Positions 38,307-47,069 of a stretch of 64,000 nt of DNA are shown here, one piece after another. A program made the translations under genes and the position numbers. Numbering within the stretch: position 1 is the first letter of the stretch; the number at the start of each line of letters is the position of its first letter. Below the pieces are notes generated by a model. The model searched no databases and had not been told where the DNA came from. It saw only the letters and a list, made by a program, of their open reading frames with translations. Source of the DNA: Advenella mandrilli (GTDB taxonomy: Bacteria; Pseudomonadota; Gammaproteobacteria; Burkholderiales; Burkholderiaceae_B); NCBI RefSeq assembly GCF_016595155.1, contig NZ_JAENGP010000004.1, positions 62,001 to 126,000 of the forward strand, in the 5' to 3' direction.

Positions 38307-38619
38307 CGTCATATCTCCTTTTTCCGAAGCGTGACCGAACGACATCAGATATCAATTTTCCGATGCTGAGCGAGTACCATTCTTCAACGCTCTTATCGAC
38401 AATCGACATCGAGAATAGACCGATCATAAAACCCGCCAGCCCTTCCGGAATGCCCCATGTTTGGGATACATAAGCGCCGCCATAAAACGCCGCGACACTA
38501 CCCAATATCGTCAGCCCGGCCTTTCTTTTCCACCCGCCCCGGATAAAAAATAATGCGCCTGCGCTGCCGATCGCGCCCGGGATTAACTGCCTTGCCGTGT
38601 CATACCAGTCTTGTGGCAT
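38299..38619 (-). CDS. Putative holin
   Basis: A 106-residue protein with two or three membrane segments (LIPGAIGSAGALFFIRGG, GLTILGSVAAFYGGAYV, GLAGFMIGLFSMSIV) and a charged C-terminus ending KRRYDDE, as in phage holins. It is the first gene of the lysis cassette, just after two tandem terminators. It overlaps the next small membrane gene by 8 bases; the two may act as a holin-antiholin pair. That role is inferred from position and topology. Confidence 0.7.
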   Translation of the reverse strand: MPQDWYDTARQLIPGAIGSAGALFFIRGGWKRKAGLTILGSVAAFYGGAYVSQTWGIPEGLAGFMIGLFSMSIVDKSVEEWYSLSIGKLISDVVRSRFGKRRYDDE

Positions 38620-38633
38620 GTTGTGATCCCCAT

Positions 38634-38656
38634 AAAAAAAGCCCCGGTAAAGGGGC
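38634..38656 (-). terminator. Terminator ahead of the lysis cassette
   Basis: On the minus strand GCCCC, a short loop and GGGGC are followed by seven Ts. It lies between the tail fibre operon and the holin gene. Confidence 0.75.
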
Positions 38657-38665
38657 GATAGGCGT

Positions 38666-38686
38666 AAAAAAAACCGCCGAAGCGGT
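38666..38686 (-). terminator. Terminator at the end of the tail fibre operon
   Basis: On the minus strand ACCGC-TTCG-GCGGT is followed by eight Ts. The UUCG tetraloop makes it strong. It starts at the stop codon of the 76-residue gene and stands in tandem with the terminator at 38634-38656. Confidence 0.85.
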
Positions 38687-38916
38687 CAGGTTTCTGGATA
38701 AGGGTTTTCAGACTGAATCTCAAGATAGCGAGCAATGCCCTGATCCCTAACCACCTCCCAACCCTGTAAATCCATTTCTTTCATTCGCGTGGCTTCGAGA
38801 AAATACCGATCAGACCCCGTTTCCGGGTCTGCGTATGCCAGCGCCCTGCGCTTTTCGATTGTTTCTCTGGCCCATTCTTCGTGGGGTTGTTGTGGTGTAA
38901 TTTCAATATCTTCCAT
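38686..38916 (-). CDS. Small phage protein downstream of the tail fibre
   Basis: A 76-residue acidic protein (RRALAYADPETGSDRYFLEATRM) of a kind often found after tail fibre genes in Burkholderia and Bordetella prophages. No membrane segment is present. It may help fibre assembly, but this is only suggested by position, 9 bases after the fibre gene. The exact function is unknown. Confidence 0.7.
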   Translation of the reverse strand: MEDIEITPQQPHEEWARETIEKRRALAYADPETGSDRYFLEATRMKEMDLQGWEVVRDQGIARYLEIQSENPYPET

Positions 38917-38925
38917 GATTGCTCC

Positions 38926-40992
38926 TTAAATTACTCGAAAGCGAGGACGAAACCCGATGCCCGTGCCCGCATTCGCGCGCGAGTCGCGGAAGTCCATAGC
39001 ACCCGCGCCACCAAACGGCCCGCTGAAGAAAGAGCCGCCGCGAGACGCGAAGCGTAAGCCTTCGGCATTTTTATAAAAATAACCGACAGGGGCCAGACTG
39101 GCTGATGCCGGCACGACAAGGCCCCGCTTTAGAATGAGAGGCGGGTCTGTGTATGGTCTTGTCGAAAACGTGCCGTTTTCTGCTGCAGCGTAGGCTGTGT
39201 CAATAAATTCAGATTCTAAATATATGCCGTTATCCGGTGCAATTTTGAAAATATTGTTATCCAGAATTAATCCGGAATTAAACTCTCCAACATTGCCAGC
39301 AAGATCATGAATGCCGCTGGGTGTGTTGTTGTGTGACCAGGTTGCGGGCCCGCTGCCAGTGAGCGTTCGGCCGTTTGTGTTTGTGCTGCTGCCCGGAACA
39401 GCATCAACGACACGGGTACCGGTTTCCCATCGGTTTGCATGACTTCTGCCGTAATTCGTGTTGCCGCGAGGTTGAAAACCGTTAGCCATGCACCAAAGCG
39501 CAATGGCCGACCAATCCCAGTTGCTCATAATGTCCCAGCCGGCACCCAGTGCTTGGCATTCTGCACGGCTTTGGTCGAAGGTGCGTGATACGCGTGGATC
39601 TCTGCCGGGCTGGCAGACAATTTCACCATTAACCATTGCTCCTGGGTATGCGCCGATGAAGATTTCACGGGCAGGAGTGCCATTGAATAAAAAAGCCGGG
39701 TGTAAGCCGGTACCTAATTCGCCACCGGGGGCGACATCTTCAAGGTTGTACGCGGGCTGCCGGAATAGATATGTGACTTGACCGCCCGGGGTTGTTTTAA
39801 CTACCTGTCCAGGGATGGCATAAGCAGACAGGCCGATAGCAATTTCTTGTGCGGTTTGCAATGAAATAGCCGCATTTTCTTCCGACGCTTTCGCGTTATC
39901 TTCTGACTGTTTTGCGGCCAGTTTTGAATCGTTAGCATTGCTTTCACTCAAGGCGGCTGCATCGGCTTTTTGTCCTGCGGTTGTTGCAGAGGCACTGGCT
40001 TTATTAGCATAGTGCAATGCTGAATAAAGACCCCCTTCAACTGGCGCGTTTTCAGGATTACTTGCCCACTGCTGTGCTTTCGTTTTGCTGGCTGCTGCAT
40101 CGTCTGCTGATCCGTCGGCTTGGCCTGCCGATTGCTGTGCTGCTGCGCGATCTTCATTGGCTGAAAGTGCACTTCCCGCGGCATTGCTGGCACTTTGCCC
40201 TGCGGCTGTTGCAGACCCAGATGCGGCCAGTGCTTTTTCTTCGGCAATACCCTTTGCAGTTTCTGAATCCGCTTTACTTTGAGCCGCTGACAATGCAGAC
40301 TGATCAGCTTTGATAGCATGATGCTTTGCTGAGTATCGGCCTGCCTCAACTTCGGCATCTACCGGATTATCTGCCCAAGCTTCGGCTTTGTCTTTTGCCA
40401 CCACCGCATCATCTTTAGCTTCACCAGCGTTTTGTTCGGACAGCGCCGCCGCGTTCTTTGATTCCAGTGCGGACTGAGCTGACGCGCCGGCCTCTTGCGC
40501 TTTGGTGCCTGCCGTTTGTGCTGATTGCCCGGCATTTGACTCAGACAACGCTGCGGCTTCTTCACTTGCAAAAGCAGCATCCGCAGAACTTTCAGCGTCC
40601 ACTTTCGCAGCCTGCGCAATGACCGATGCTGCTTGTACATCCAGCAGAGCCTGCAAGGATTGGTCAATCGGTGGATACGGCTGCGCAATAGCAATGTCCG
40701 TGATAACTACCGGCACATCTACATCAGGCACCACGATGACCAGATTCAGCACTGAAGCTCGGCGGGTATACGCTCTCACGATGTATTGTGACTGACCTGA
40801 TCCCCGCGCATTTGGCCACAGCTGGATCGAAAATTTACCGTCAGCATCGGCTTTGATAAACGTTGATGTTGGGATAACAATGCCGTTATCGGTTTCGGGG
40901 CGGTTTAGTGTTGCGTAGCCCTCAACGCCAGCGGCTGGGGTCCCGTCCGGATTGTAGATCTGGCCGGTGACTGTGACTGTTTTTAATGTCAT
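38926..40992 (-). CDS. Tail fibre with alanine-rich shaft and C-type-lectin/FGE-like tip
   Basis: A 688-residue receptor-binding fibre. Residues 1-125 form a beta domain (VTVTGQIYNPDGTPAAGVEGY), probably the attachment to the tail. Residues about 130-410 are Ala/Ser/Lys-rich heptad-like repeats (SAQTAGTKAQEAGASAQSA), like the lambda side-fibre shaft. Residues about 430-688 resemble the formylglycine-generating-enzyme/C-type-lectin fold (HDLAGNVGEFN, RFASRGGSFFSG, IGFRPRFRV), as used by Bordetella phage Mtd for receptor binding. No reverse transcriptase or template repeat is nearby. It is expressed at the end of the structural operon. Confidence 0.85.
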   Translation of the reverse strand: MTLKTVTVTGQIYNPDGTPAAGVEGYATLNRPETDNGIVIPTSTFIKADADGKFSIQLWPNARGSGQSQYIVRAYTRRASVLNLVIVVPDVDVPVVITDIAIAQPYPPIDQSLQALLDVQAASVIAQAAKVDAESSADAAFASEEAAALSESNAGQSAQTAGTKAQEAGASAQSALESKNAAALSEQNAGEAKDDAVVAKDKAEAWADNPVDAEVEAGRYSAKHHAIKADQSALSAAQSKADSETAKGIAEEKALAASGSATAAGQSASNAAGSALSANEDRAAAQQSAGQADGSADDAAASKTKAQQWASNPENAPVEGGLYSALHYANKASASATTAGQKADAAALSESNANDSKLAAKQSEDNAKASEENAAISLQTAQEIAIGLSAYAIPGQVVKTTPGGQVTYLFRQPAYNLEDVAPGGELGTGLHPAFLFNGTPAREIFIGAYPGAMVNGEIVCQPGRDPRVSRTFDQSRAECQALGAGWDIMSNWDWSAIALWCMANGFQPRGNTNYGRSHANRWETGTRVVDAVPGSSTNTNGRTLTGSGPATWSHNNTPSGIHDLAGNVGEFNSGLILDNNIFKIAPDNGIYLESEFIDTAYAAAENGTFSTRPYTDPPLILKRGLVVPASASLAPVGYFYKNAEGLRFASRGGSFFSGPFGGAGAMDFRDSRANAGTGIGFRPRFRVI

Positions 40993-41010
40993 TTTAGGTT
41001 TCCATTAAAT

Positions 41011-41030
41011 AAGCCCCCAAGTGAGGGCTT
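41011..41030 (-). terminator. Weak hairpin upstream of the tail fibre gene
   Basis: AAGCCC / GGGCTT with an 8-base loop and an AT-rich tail on the minus strand. It may partly terminate transcription before the fibre gene. Confidence 0.35.
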
Positions 41031-41069
41031 GGTGTATTTCTTGAGTGTCGATATTCGTAATCATATTTT

Positions 41070-41624
41070 CTACCACGTTATTTCAGCAATTTTTTTGACT
41101 GCATCTACGTCATCGGGATTGATTGAATTGATCCTCGTCTCCAACCTTTGACGCTTGCCTGCAATCTCTCCAGATGCCACTGAAAACGCTTCTGCGTTAC
41201 TCAGGACGCGCTGAATAAAATCTTCTTTATCAATTTCACGGGCAGCACTGGCAGCATCACAGAACGGGGTTTCTGTCTGATGATCCACGATGAACCGCTT
41301 GGCCTCTTCGACCTGCGTGGGCCAGGACGCAACCTCGAAGTCCGGGTACCTGGCGATATACTGATCGGCAGCCTTTTGTGCCGCAGCCCGGATTTCTTCA
41401 ATTTTTTTCAGCTTGAAGGACTGAAAATCATGAGTGATAACATCGTAAGTCACAACAACCCGTTCTTCTTCAACCCGCCACTGGTCAATATTTTTTTCGT
41501 ACAGATACTGATAGCGCGAGTCGTGTTCTGGCTTTTCTGAAGCATCAATGGGAATCAGCTTGACGCCAGAAGCCGGGCGTGATGATAAAAACTTGATTTT
41601 TTTGTCTACAACATGCGCAAACAT
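41070..41624 (-). CDS. Phage tail-associated protein, probable fibre assembly or DUF4376-like
   Basis: A 184-residue soluble protein. The N-terminal part has a beta-rich opening (MFAHVVDKKIKFLSSRP). The C-terminal part is helical (KLKKIEEIRAAAQKAADQY), similar to the DUF4376 or tail-fibre-assembly segments of Burkholderia prophages. It lies between a putative tail tip protein and the tail fibre gene. The role in fibre assembly or linkage is inferred. Confidence 0.65.
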   Translation of the reverse strand: MFAHVVDKKIKFLSSRPASGVKLIPIDASEKPEHDSRYQYLYEKNIDQWRVEEERVVVTYDVITHDFQSFKLKKIEEIRAAAQKAADQYIARYPDFEVASWPTQVEEAKRFIVDHQTETPFCDAASAAREIDKEDFIQRVLSNAEAFSVASGEIAGKRQRLETRINSINPDDVDAVKKIAEITW

Positions 41625-41630
41625 AATCCC

Positions 41631-42197
41631 TCACATCGTTAAATTAGCAACGTTACCACTGCAAATTGATACGTTTTTTATCCACCAAAAAAAATCACCG
41701 CCAAGGCTGCCGTTTCGAGTGACTTCTAACGTTACCCAGTCTCCTTTGCTTGCTGAAAAATTCGTATTTATTTCGACATCCGTATCAACCGGAAGCGTTT
41801 CTGAGTAACGTGCATAAATCTGAGTGCCATTTAAACGAATCCTGAAATCACCTGTACCGCCACCACCGCCTCTGGCAATTGTTGCGTAGATACGAAAAAC
41901 GCCGCTGGCCATCAAGATAGAGCGGTCCTCTCCGGCATGATTCGGGATCATTCGAGTGCCTGAGTCTTGGCCGGCGTAGCGTACCTCAAAATCAGTGCCC
42001 GGCGCTGATAGAAAGGCCCCCACAATATCCCCGGCATAAGAAACAGTTTCGTTTGCCAACGCTGTTTGTATGCGTGGGGCTGCGGAATCGCCTTCAGCAA
42101 TAGCTTTTGGATTGTCCCGCAAAGCAAGTGCATCTACGCTTCTTGCTGGCTTGCCCACCTCTAAAACGCTATCTGGTATATTTGTCCAAGTTGCCAT
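41631..42197 (-). CDS. Putative tail tip or receptor-binding structural protein
   Basis: A 188-residue protein of unknown family. The middle has a Gly run (IARGGGGGTGDFRIRLNGT) followed by alternating hydrophobic and polar residues typical of jelly-roll or TNF-like beta folds in phage tips. It ends 6 bases before the next gene and starts 3 bases after the hub protein gene, so it belongs to the tail tip module. Function is inferred from context only. Confidence 0.6.
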   Translation of the reverse strand: MATWTNIPDSVLEVGKPARSVDALALRDNPKAIAEGDSAAPRIQTALANETVSYAGDIVGAFLSAPGTDFEVRYAGQDSGTRMIPNHAGEDRSILMASGVFRIYATIARGGGGGTGDFRIRLNGTQIYARYSETLPVDTDVEINTNFSASKGDWVTLEVTRNGSLGGDFFWWIKNVSICSGNVANLTM

Positions 42198-42200
42198 TAC

Positions 42201-43940
42201 TTAACTCCATAAATATTTCTTGCCATCTTCTTGTTCTCCGTTAACATTGCCCCACCACATGCCCAAGAAGCGCTGCTCTTCCGTTGCTCCGTCGTAATCC
42301 GGCGCATTGTTTGCCATCCAGCGCCCGAAAAGCAGCCCGATTTCGTATTCATATTTTTCAAGCACATACTCTGTTTTATGCCCAGGCTCAACTTCTTCAG
42401 CACTGATAATCTGATACCTCGTCTCCTGTGGCTCGCCAGTGAAATCAACAATCGCAATGTGTGTCATATCGACAATATCGCCCGTCCAGAAATGACGGTC
42501 TTTAGAATCTAGTTCTAGCGTTACGTACTTCGGCATGTCTCTGAATCTGTTTAATAAACGGGTTGTAATATTGATGGCCTGGGCCTCAGTTTCAATCCAC
42601 CGACTGTAAATCTTTCGGATATTCGAGTCGCCATACTGCTGGTCGCTTTCTGCCTCCAAGTCCGCCCGAACGCGCAGGCGCGCGAAGTTCTCTTCGTTTG
42701 TAATTTTTTCAGTCGGGTCGATTTGCCCGAAAAACACCCAGACTTGACTGACGCGGGCCTTAGGCTCAACCTTGATTTTCACGCTGTCAGAGATGATGTT
42801 TTTGCTGTCGTTGATACGCGGCACATCTTCGTAAATCGGCGGCTTGATTGTTTCCAAAAGGATTTTCTGCTGTCGCTCATCCCACCAGACGTGGGTTAGT
42901 GACTGCTCAGCAAGCTCAGAAATCAAACTGGTCACGCCAGTGGGCTCGGTGATAATCCCAGTGAACGTGTATTGTTGTAACCATAACCCCGCTTCAGCTT
43001 GCCAGGCATCATAGTCAATCCAATCTGGATCCACAGATCCGTATTCTGTCAGCAAGTCATAGATGATTTCATCTACTCGTATTCCATCATATTGCAAGCA
43101 CAACTGAACCCTATCCTTCAGTTTGTGCTGCTTCTGCTCAGAGCCCATCACTGCCCGCGAAATGCCGGTCAATTCAATTTCTGTTTCGCTGACTGTTGTC
43201 ACGCCGGTGTATGACATCAACTCACGCCCGACCCGGACAACACCAGGGGCCGGGTATTCGCCGGCATCAGCGCCAGTCACGCGCAATTCAGTAATCGGGT
43301 CTTCTGCCGTGTAATCAATAATCAACTCGCCATTGCTGGGCTTGGGCGCTTGTGATTTATCGTCATCGGCAAGTTTGAGCATGTCTTTTGCCGTGACGGT
43401 GACCTTCCCTCGATCTGGCCCGGTGATCTTGTCAATGATGTACGTTCTTGTCGTCATCTCTGCTAGTGGCTGTCCGGCATAGCCATCACGGACTCGAATA
43501 ATTCGATTGTTATAGTACGGGGCTCTGGCCAACCATTTGCCCCAAAACGTCCCGCGATTCAAGGCATCATAACCACGCGTGCCAGCGTATTTATCAACTA
43601 AATTATCTGAATGCGGAGCATCTTCAAATGAAACAGTTAAAGACGCTCTCATTCCCAACGGGCCGGACTGCCTGCTGCCGCCACCGGGGTTTATGACAGT
43701 TGGCGCCGTGGATACCGACATAACAGACGGTATTGCGTAGATGCCCGGCGTGTTTGCTTGTCCTTTCAAAGAAAATGTTAATGTAAGTGGCTCTGGGTTG
43801 AAATTGACTTCGTCCTGGCAGGTTTTCAGGGTATTGAAGCACTTCCCCTGCGGCCCCAGAGCAGCCGCGCAAGGCGATACCCCGAACGAGTGAGCACAGA
43901 AGTCTTGGTCAATCTCAACGAAGGTTACCGGTTCTCTCAT
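42201..43940 (-). CDS. Phage tail tip / hub protein (DUF2163-like)
   Basis: A 579-residue protein starting with a Cys-containing segment (DFCAHSFGVSPCAAALG), found in tail hub proteins of Burkholderia siphophages. The central part has beta-rich domains (YAGTRGYDALNRGTFWGK, VRVGRELMSYTGV) and the C-terminal part resembles baseplate hub proteins (HFWTGDIVDMTHIAI). It is probably the central tail tip protein in contact with the tape measure and the fibre. Its start overlaps the stop of the upstream gene by four bases. Confidence 0.75.
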   Translation of the reverse strand: MREPVTFVEIDQDFCAHSFGVSPCAAALGPQGKCFNTLKTCQDEVNFNPEPLTLTFSLKGQANTPGIYAIPSVMSVSTAPTVINPGGGSRQSGPLGMRASLTVSFEDAPHSDNLVDKYAGTRGYDALNRGTFWGKWLARAPYYNNRIIRVRDGYAGQPLAEMTTRTYIIDKITGPDRGKVTVTAKDMLKLADDDKSQAPKPSNGELIIDYTAEDPITELRVTGADAGEYPAPGVVRVGRELMSYTGVTTVSETEIELTGISRAVMGSEQKQHKLKDRVQLCLQYDGIRVDEIIYDLLTEYGSVDPDWIDYDAWQAEAGLWLQQYTFTGIITEPTGVTSLISELAEQSLTHVWWDERQQKILLETIKPPIYEDVPRINDSKNIISDSVKIKVEPKARVSQVWVFFGQIDPTEKITNEENFARLRVRADLEAESDQQYGDSNIRKIYSRWIETEAQAINITTRLLNRFRDMPKYVTLELDSKDRHFWTGDIVDMTHIAIVDFTGEPQETRYQIISAEEVEPGHKTEYVLEKYEYEIGLLFGRWMANNAPDYDGATEEQRFLGMWWGNVNGEQEDGKKYLWS

Positions 43941-44692
43941 GCGATGGCCTCGATCTGGAATGAGACGGACATAAGATCACGCTGGCCTTGATTTACCGGA
44001 GTAATATCTGAGTTGCACCAGCCGTACAGCACCTCCTTTGGAAACCGTTCTGGCTTCCAGGCAATGAAAAATGGCCGCGACAAGGCGGACTCAACGAAGG
44101 GGTCTAATTCATCGCGCACCCACTGGGCTTCAAGATTCCTAAATTGATAAGTGGTTGCGTAGCCTTTTCTTGAGATTGATCTACCTAAAAACTGCCCGGT
44201 TTGAGATATGTTTGGCAAGATATCCGTTTGCCTTGCAAGCAAACCAGGAGAGTGGCCGCCGTATAGCTTGCGCTGCATTGTTAAAATATTGCCGATGTAA
44301 ATCACCCCGATTTCAGCAACCTTGCCGATCCCAAAGCGCCAATATCTGGCGCTAATCGCCTCGAATACATACATAATCGGACTATTATCAACAGGAATGA
44401 TCGCTGTTACCTCGGACCATGTCGTGCCATCATCGCTATGACTGATAACGACAGCTGCTCCGATTAATGTGTGTGCTGCAATGCCCACATAACCAACAGA
44501 CTGAATCGAGCCAAGGTCAATATCAATATTTGCTGGTGCGACTGCTGGCATCCATCGCTCGTATGTCATCGGGTTAAGTACGGCTGAAGCAGGAAAGCCA
44601 GGCACGGACGTGCTGGCGGATGCTGATTCTGATAGATTCTGCCATCCAATCTTTGGCCGTTTGTCGGTGATATGACTATCAAAATAAATCAT
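43937..44692 (-). CDS. Phage distal tail protein with discoidin-like segment
   Basis: A 251-residue protein. The N-terminal part has a galactose-binding/discoidin-like pattern (IDLGSIQSVGYVGIAAH, HSDDGTTWSEV, ARYWRFGIG), which in tails often binds saccharides. The C-terminal part (LEAQWVRDELDPFVESALSRP) resembles distal tail proteins. It overlaps the tape measure gene end and the hub gene start by four bases on each side. Confidence 0.7.
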   Translation of the reverse strand: MIYFDSHITDKRPKIGWQNLSESASASTSVPGFPASAVLNPMTYERWMPAVAPANIDIDLGSIQSVGYVGIAAHTLIGAAVVISHSDDGTTWSEVTAIIPVDNSPIMYVFEAISARYWRFGIGKVAEIGVIYIGNILTMQRKLYGGHSPGLLARQTDILPNISQTGQFLGRSISRKGYATTYQFRNLEAQWVRDELDPFVESALSRPFFIAWKPERFPKEVLYGWCNSDITPVNQGQRDLMSVSFQIEAIA

Positions 44693-47037
44693 GCAAGCCT
44701 CAATGTTGCGCCGTCGGAAACCGCGTCGTTAATATGTTCGATCAATTCGCGGACTTGTTTTTTACTGTATGTTTCGCCAGTCATATTAATCGTTACGATG
44801 GTGTTGGTTTTTGGTGCCTCTGCCGCTACTTCTGAGGCCGCCGAGTTTGATGATCCGTAAGAGCCTGATGACCTATAGCCGCTTGATCCGCTGCTACTGC
44901 CCCCACTGGATGATCCTACACTGGCGGCTTCCATCAGTCCGGACGCAACAACAATGCCGGCCTGCACCGCGCCCATGGCGGTTACTGCTGCCTTAGCTGC
45001 GGCGGCACGAGCCAAAGACGTTGGATCTCCGGGAATTAGTTGAGATGCAAATGCCAGCATGCCCACTGTCGCGGTTGTAACTTTGATTTGAGCCAAGGCC
45101 TGCATTTTTTGTAGAGCAATTGCTGCTATTGCAGCCGCTTTTGACTTCTGCCCCAGTTTTTGAAGCAGCCCAATAATTGAATTTGTCAGCCCCTCTTCTA
45201 CTCGCTCTCGGTGCGCTGCGGCAGCATCTTGCAGTTTTTTGCGCTCATCGATGCCCCTTCGCTCCTCTTCTGTCAGTGCATCTTGATAGGCCGCCTCAGC
45301 TTCAAGCATCATCATCTTGTATTCCTCATCGGATATCTTGCCTCCCTCTCTCAATGCTGCAAGTTGCTCGATACGAGCCAGGTACTTATCGTTAATAAGC
45401 TGAGTCATCATATCTTCATGGGCAGCCATGGCTTCAAGCTTGGCAAGACCAAATTCCTCGTCTTGCAGCATTCCAGCCTCGAATTGCTCCATTAGCAACT
45501 GATTGCGGCGCTCGTAATCGGTTTCTTCGCGCCCCATTCGATCATCCAGGAATTTCTGATATTGATTCAACCTACGCTGGTATTCACGGGCTTCCTTATC
45601 CTCGCCGTCTCTCCCGCCTTTGCTGCCTTTTTTGTTTTTGCTGCCATCTGCCGTTATTGTGTCGAGAGTGGTTACAGCCGATCCGGATTGAAGGTCGTAA
45701 TCAAATGCATTTTCAGATGCAGTCAGGCCCCTATGCATATCAAAACGACCCTGCATCTTGTCAGCAAAATCAAAATACTTGCTGGCCGCCCAGTAAGCCG
45801 CTTCCATGTTCGCAGTGATGGATTGAATGCTTTCCATTTGGCCACCACCGAAGCCGCCAAATTCAATGGCCGGGATGCCTGCAATACTGCTGATTGCATT
45901 GATGCCACTCACGATCTTGCCGACCATGTCGGACGCAAGGCCGGAAATTGCATTGAAAGCATTTTTAAAGAGAATGACTAAATTATCATTCATGGTAGTG
46001 AAAACGCTCTGTACGGCCGCCGCAAAGCCAACAAACGTATTAAGTAGTTTTTGCAGCTCTTGGGCTGACTCAACAACATATTCTGCAATGCTGTCGTAAG
46101 CGTTATCAGCCATCTCCTGGGTCTTGCTTTCAATTTCACCGAAAACACCAGTAAAAAAACTTTTGATGTTTTCCATTAGCGAGCTAATTTCATCTCTGAG
46201 AAATTTGAAATCAGAAACCACGCCATCCACTGAATCAGCTATATCGTCAATCCAGCTTGATAAATTATTGACTGCCCCGGCAACAGACCCGCTGGCACCA
46301 AAAGCGGAGTCAAATTCGCCCACAAGCCTTGTTAGTGAGTTCCCGACACGGGTGAAGGCAGCGCTTATTGGTTGATCAATTTTTGCAAAATCCTCCGCGA
46401 CTGATGGGGCCACTTTTTGCAATGCTTCAATCAGCCGCTGGCTGGTTATCTCCCCTTCAGCCGCCATCCCTTTGAGCGCGCCAATAGGGACGCCAAGGCC
46501 TTCAGCAATAGCAGCGGCAAGCGCCGGCGTTTGTTCCATCACTGAGTTAAGTTCCTCACCTCGCAGCGCGCCTGCCGCCAATGCTTGACCGAACTGAGTG
46601 AGGGCGGCTTCAGATGCTGCAGCAGAAGCGCCGGACAAGGCGACTGCTTGGGTAACGGTCTCCGTGATATTGGATACTTCGTACAGATTCACGCCTAATG
46701 CAGCGGCGTTTTGAGCAAAGCGTTGGTAAACCTCTGCAACAGTGCTAATGGCTTGGCCGGTGCGTTGAGCAACATTAAATACATCTTGCGTGGACGACCT
46801 GAGCTGCTGAGTGCTGTCAGTGACAAGCTTTAGTCTATTCTGTAGCCCGGTCCATGCTTCGGTGTATTTGTAAATCTCACGCACCGCCAGGGATGCAGCA
46901 AACGCCTGGCCAAGCCTAGCCACAGACGTGACAGCCTTGTTGACGTCGGTAGCAATGGAATTGACGCCCTTCTTCAGGTCTTTTGTGTCTGCGCCAATTC
47001 GTACGAATAAAGCGCCAATTTCTGTGCCTGTTGCCAT
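44689..47037 (-). CDS. Tail tape measure protein
   Basis: A 782-residue tape measure protein that sets tail length and enters the cell with DNA. The N-terminal region matches the tape_meas_nterm type (IGALFVRIGADTKDLKKGV). Two hydrophobic regions in the middle may form channels. A long charged coiled coil lies at about residues 480-640 (EEFGLAKLEAMAAHEDMM) and the end is Ser/Gly-rich. The predicted tail would be long and non-contractile, in line with the siphovirus-like gene set. Confidence 0.92.
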   Translation of the reverse strand: MATGTEIGALFVRIGADTKDLKKGVNSIATDVNKAVTSVARLGQAFAASLAVREIYKYTEAWTGLQNRLKLVTDSTQQLRSSTQDVFNVAQRTGQAISTVAEVYQRFAQNAAALGVNLYEVSNITETVTQAVALSGASAAASEAALTQFGQALAAGALRGEELNSVMEQTPALAAAIAEGLGVPIGALKGMAAEGEITSQRLIEALQKVAPSVAEDFAKIDQPISAAFTRVGNSLTRLVGEFDSAFGASGSVAGAVNNLSSWIDDIADSVDGVVSDFKFLRDEISSLMENIKSFFTGVFGEIESKTQEMADNAYDSIAEYVVESAQELQKLLNTFVGFAAAVQSVFTTMNDNLVILFKNAFNAISGLASDMVGKIVSGINAISSIAGIPAIEFGGFGGGQMESIQSITANMEAAYWAASKYFDFADKMQGRFDMHRGLTASENAFDYDLQSGSAVTTLDTITADGSKNKKGSKGGRDGEDKEAREYQRRLNQYQKFLDDRMGREETDYERRNQLLMEQFEAGMLQDEEFGLAKLEAMAAHEDMMTQLINDKYLARIEQLAALREGGKISDEEYKMMMLEAEAAYQDALTEEERRGIDERKKLQDAAAAHRERVEEGLTNSIIGLLQKLGQKSKAAAIAAIALQKMQALAQIKVTTATVGMLAFASQLIPGDPTSLARAAAAKAAVTAMGAVQAGIVVASGLMEAASVGSSSGGSSSGSSGYRSSGSYGSSNSAASEVAAEAPKTNTIVTINMTGETYSKKQVRELIEHINDAVSDGATLRLA

Positions 47038-47049
47038 TTATTCACTCAT

Positions 47050-47068
47050 AAAAAAAGGCCCGAAGGCC
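47050..47068 (-). terminator. Terminator between the tail chaperone and tape measure genes
   Basis: On the minus strand GGCC-TTCG-GGCC is followed by seven Ts. It stands between the end of the frameshift ORF (stop at 47070-47072) and the tape measure start. In a late operon it may be partial or overridden by antitermination. Confidence 0.65.
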
Positions 47069-47069
47069 G

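Noticed and set aside
38926-39060. Variable repeat of a diversity-generating retroelement
   Set aside because: No reverse transcriptase, accessory gene or second copy of the sequence was found in the window; kept only as a question in the findings.
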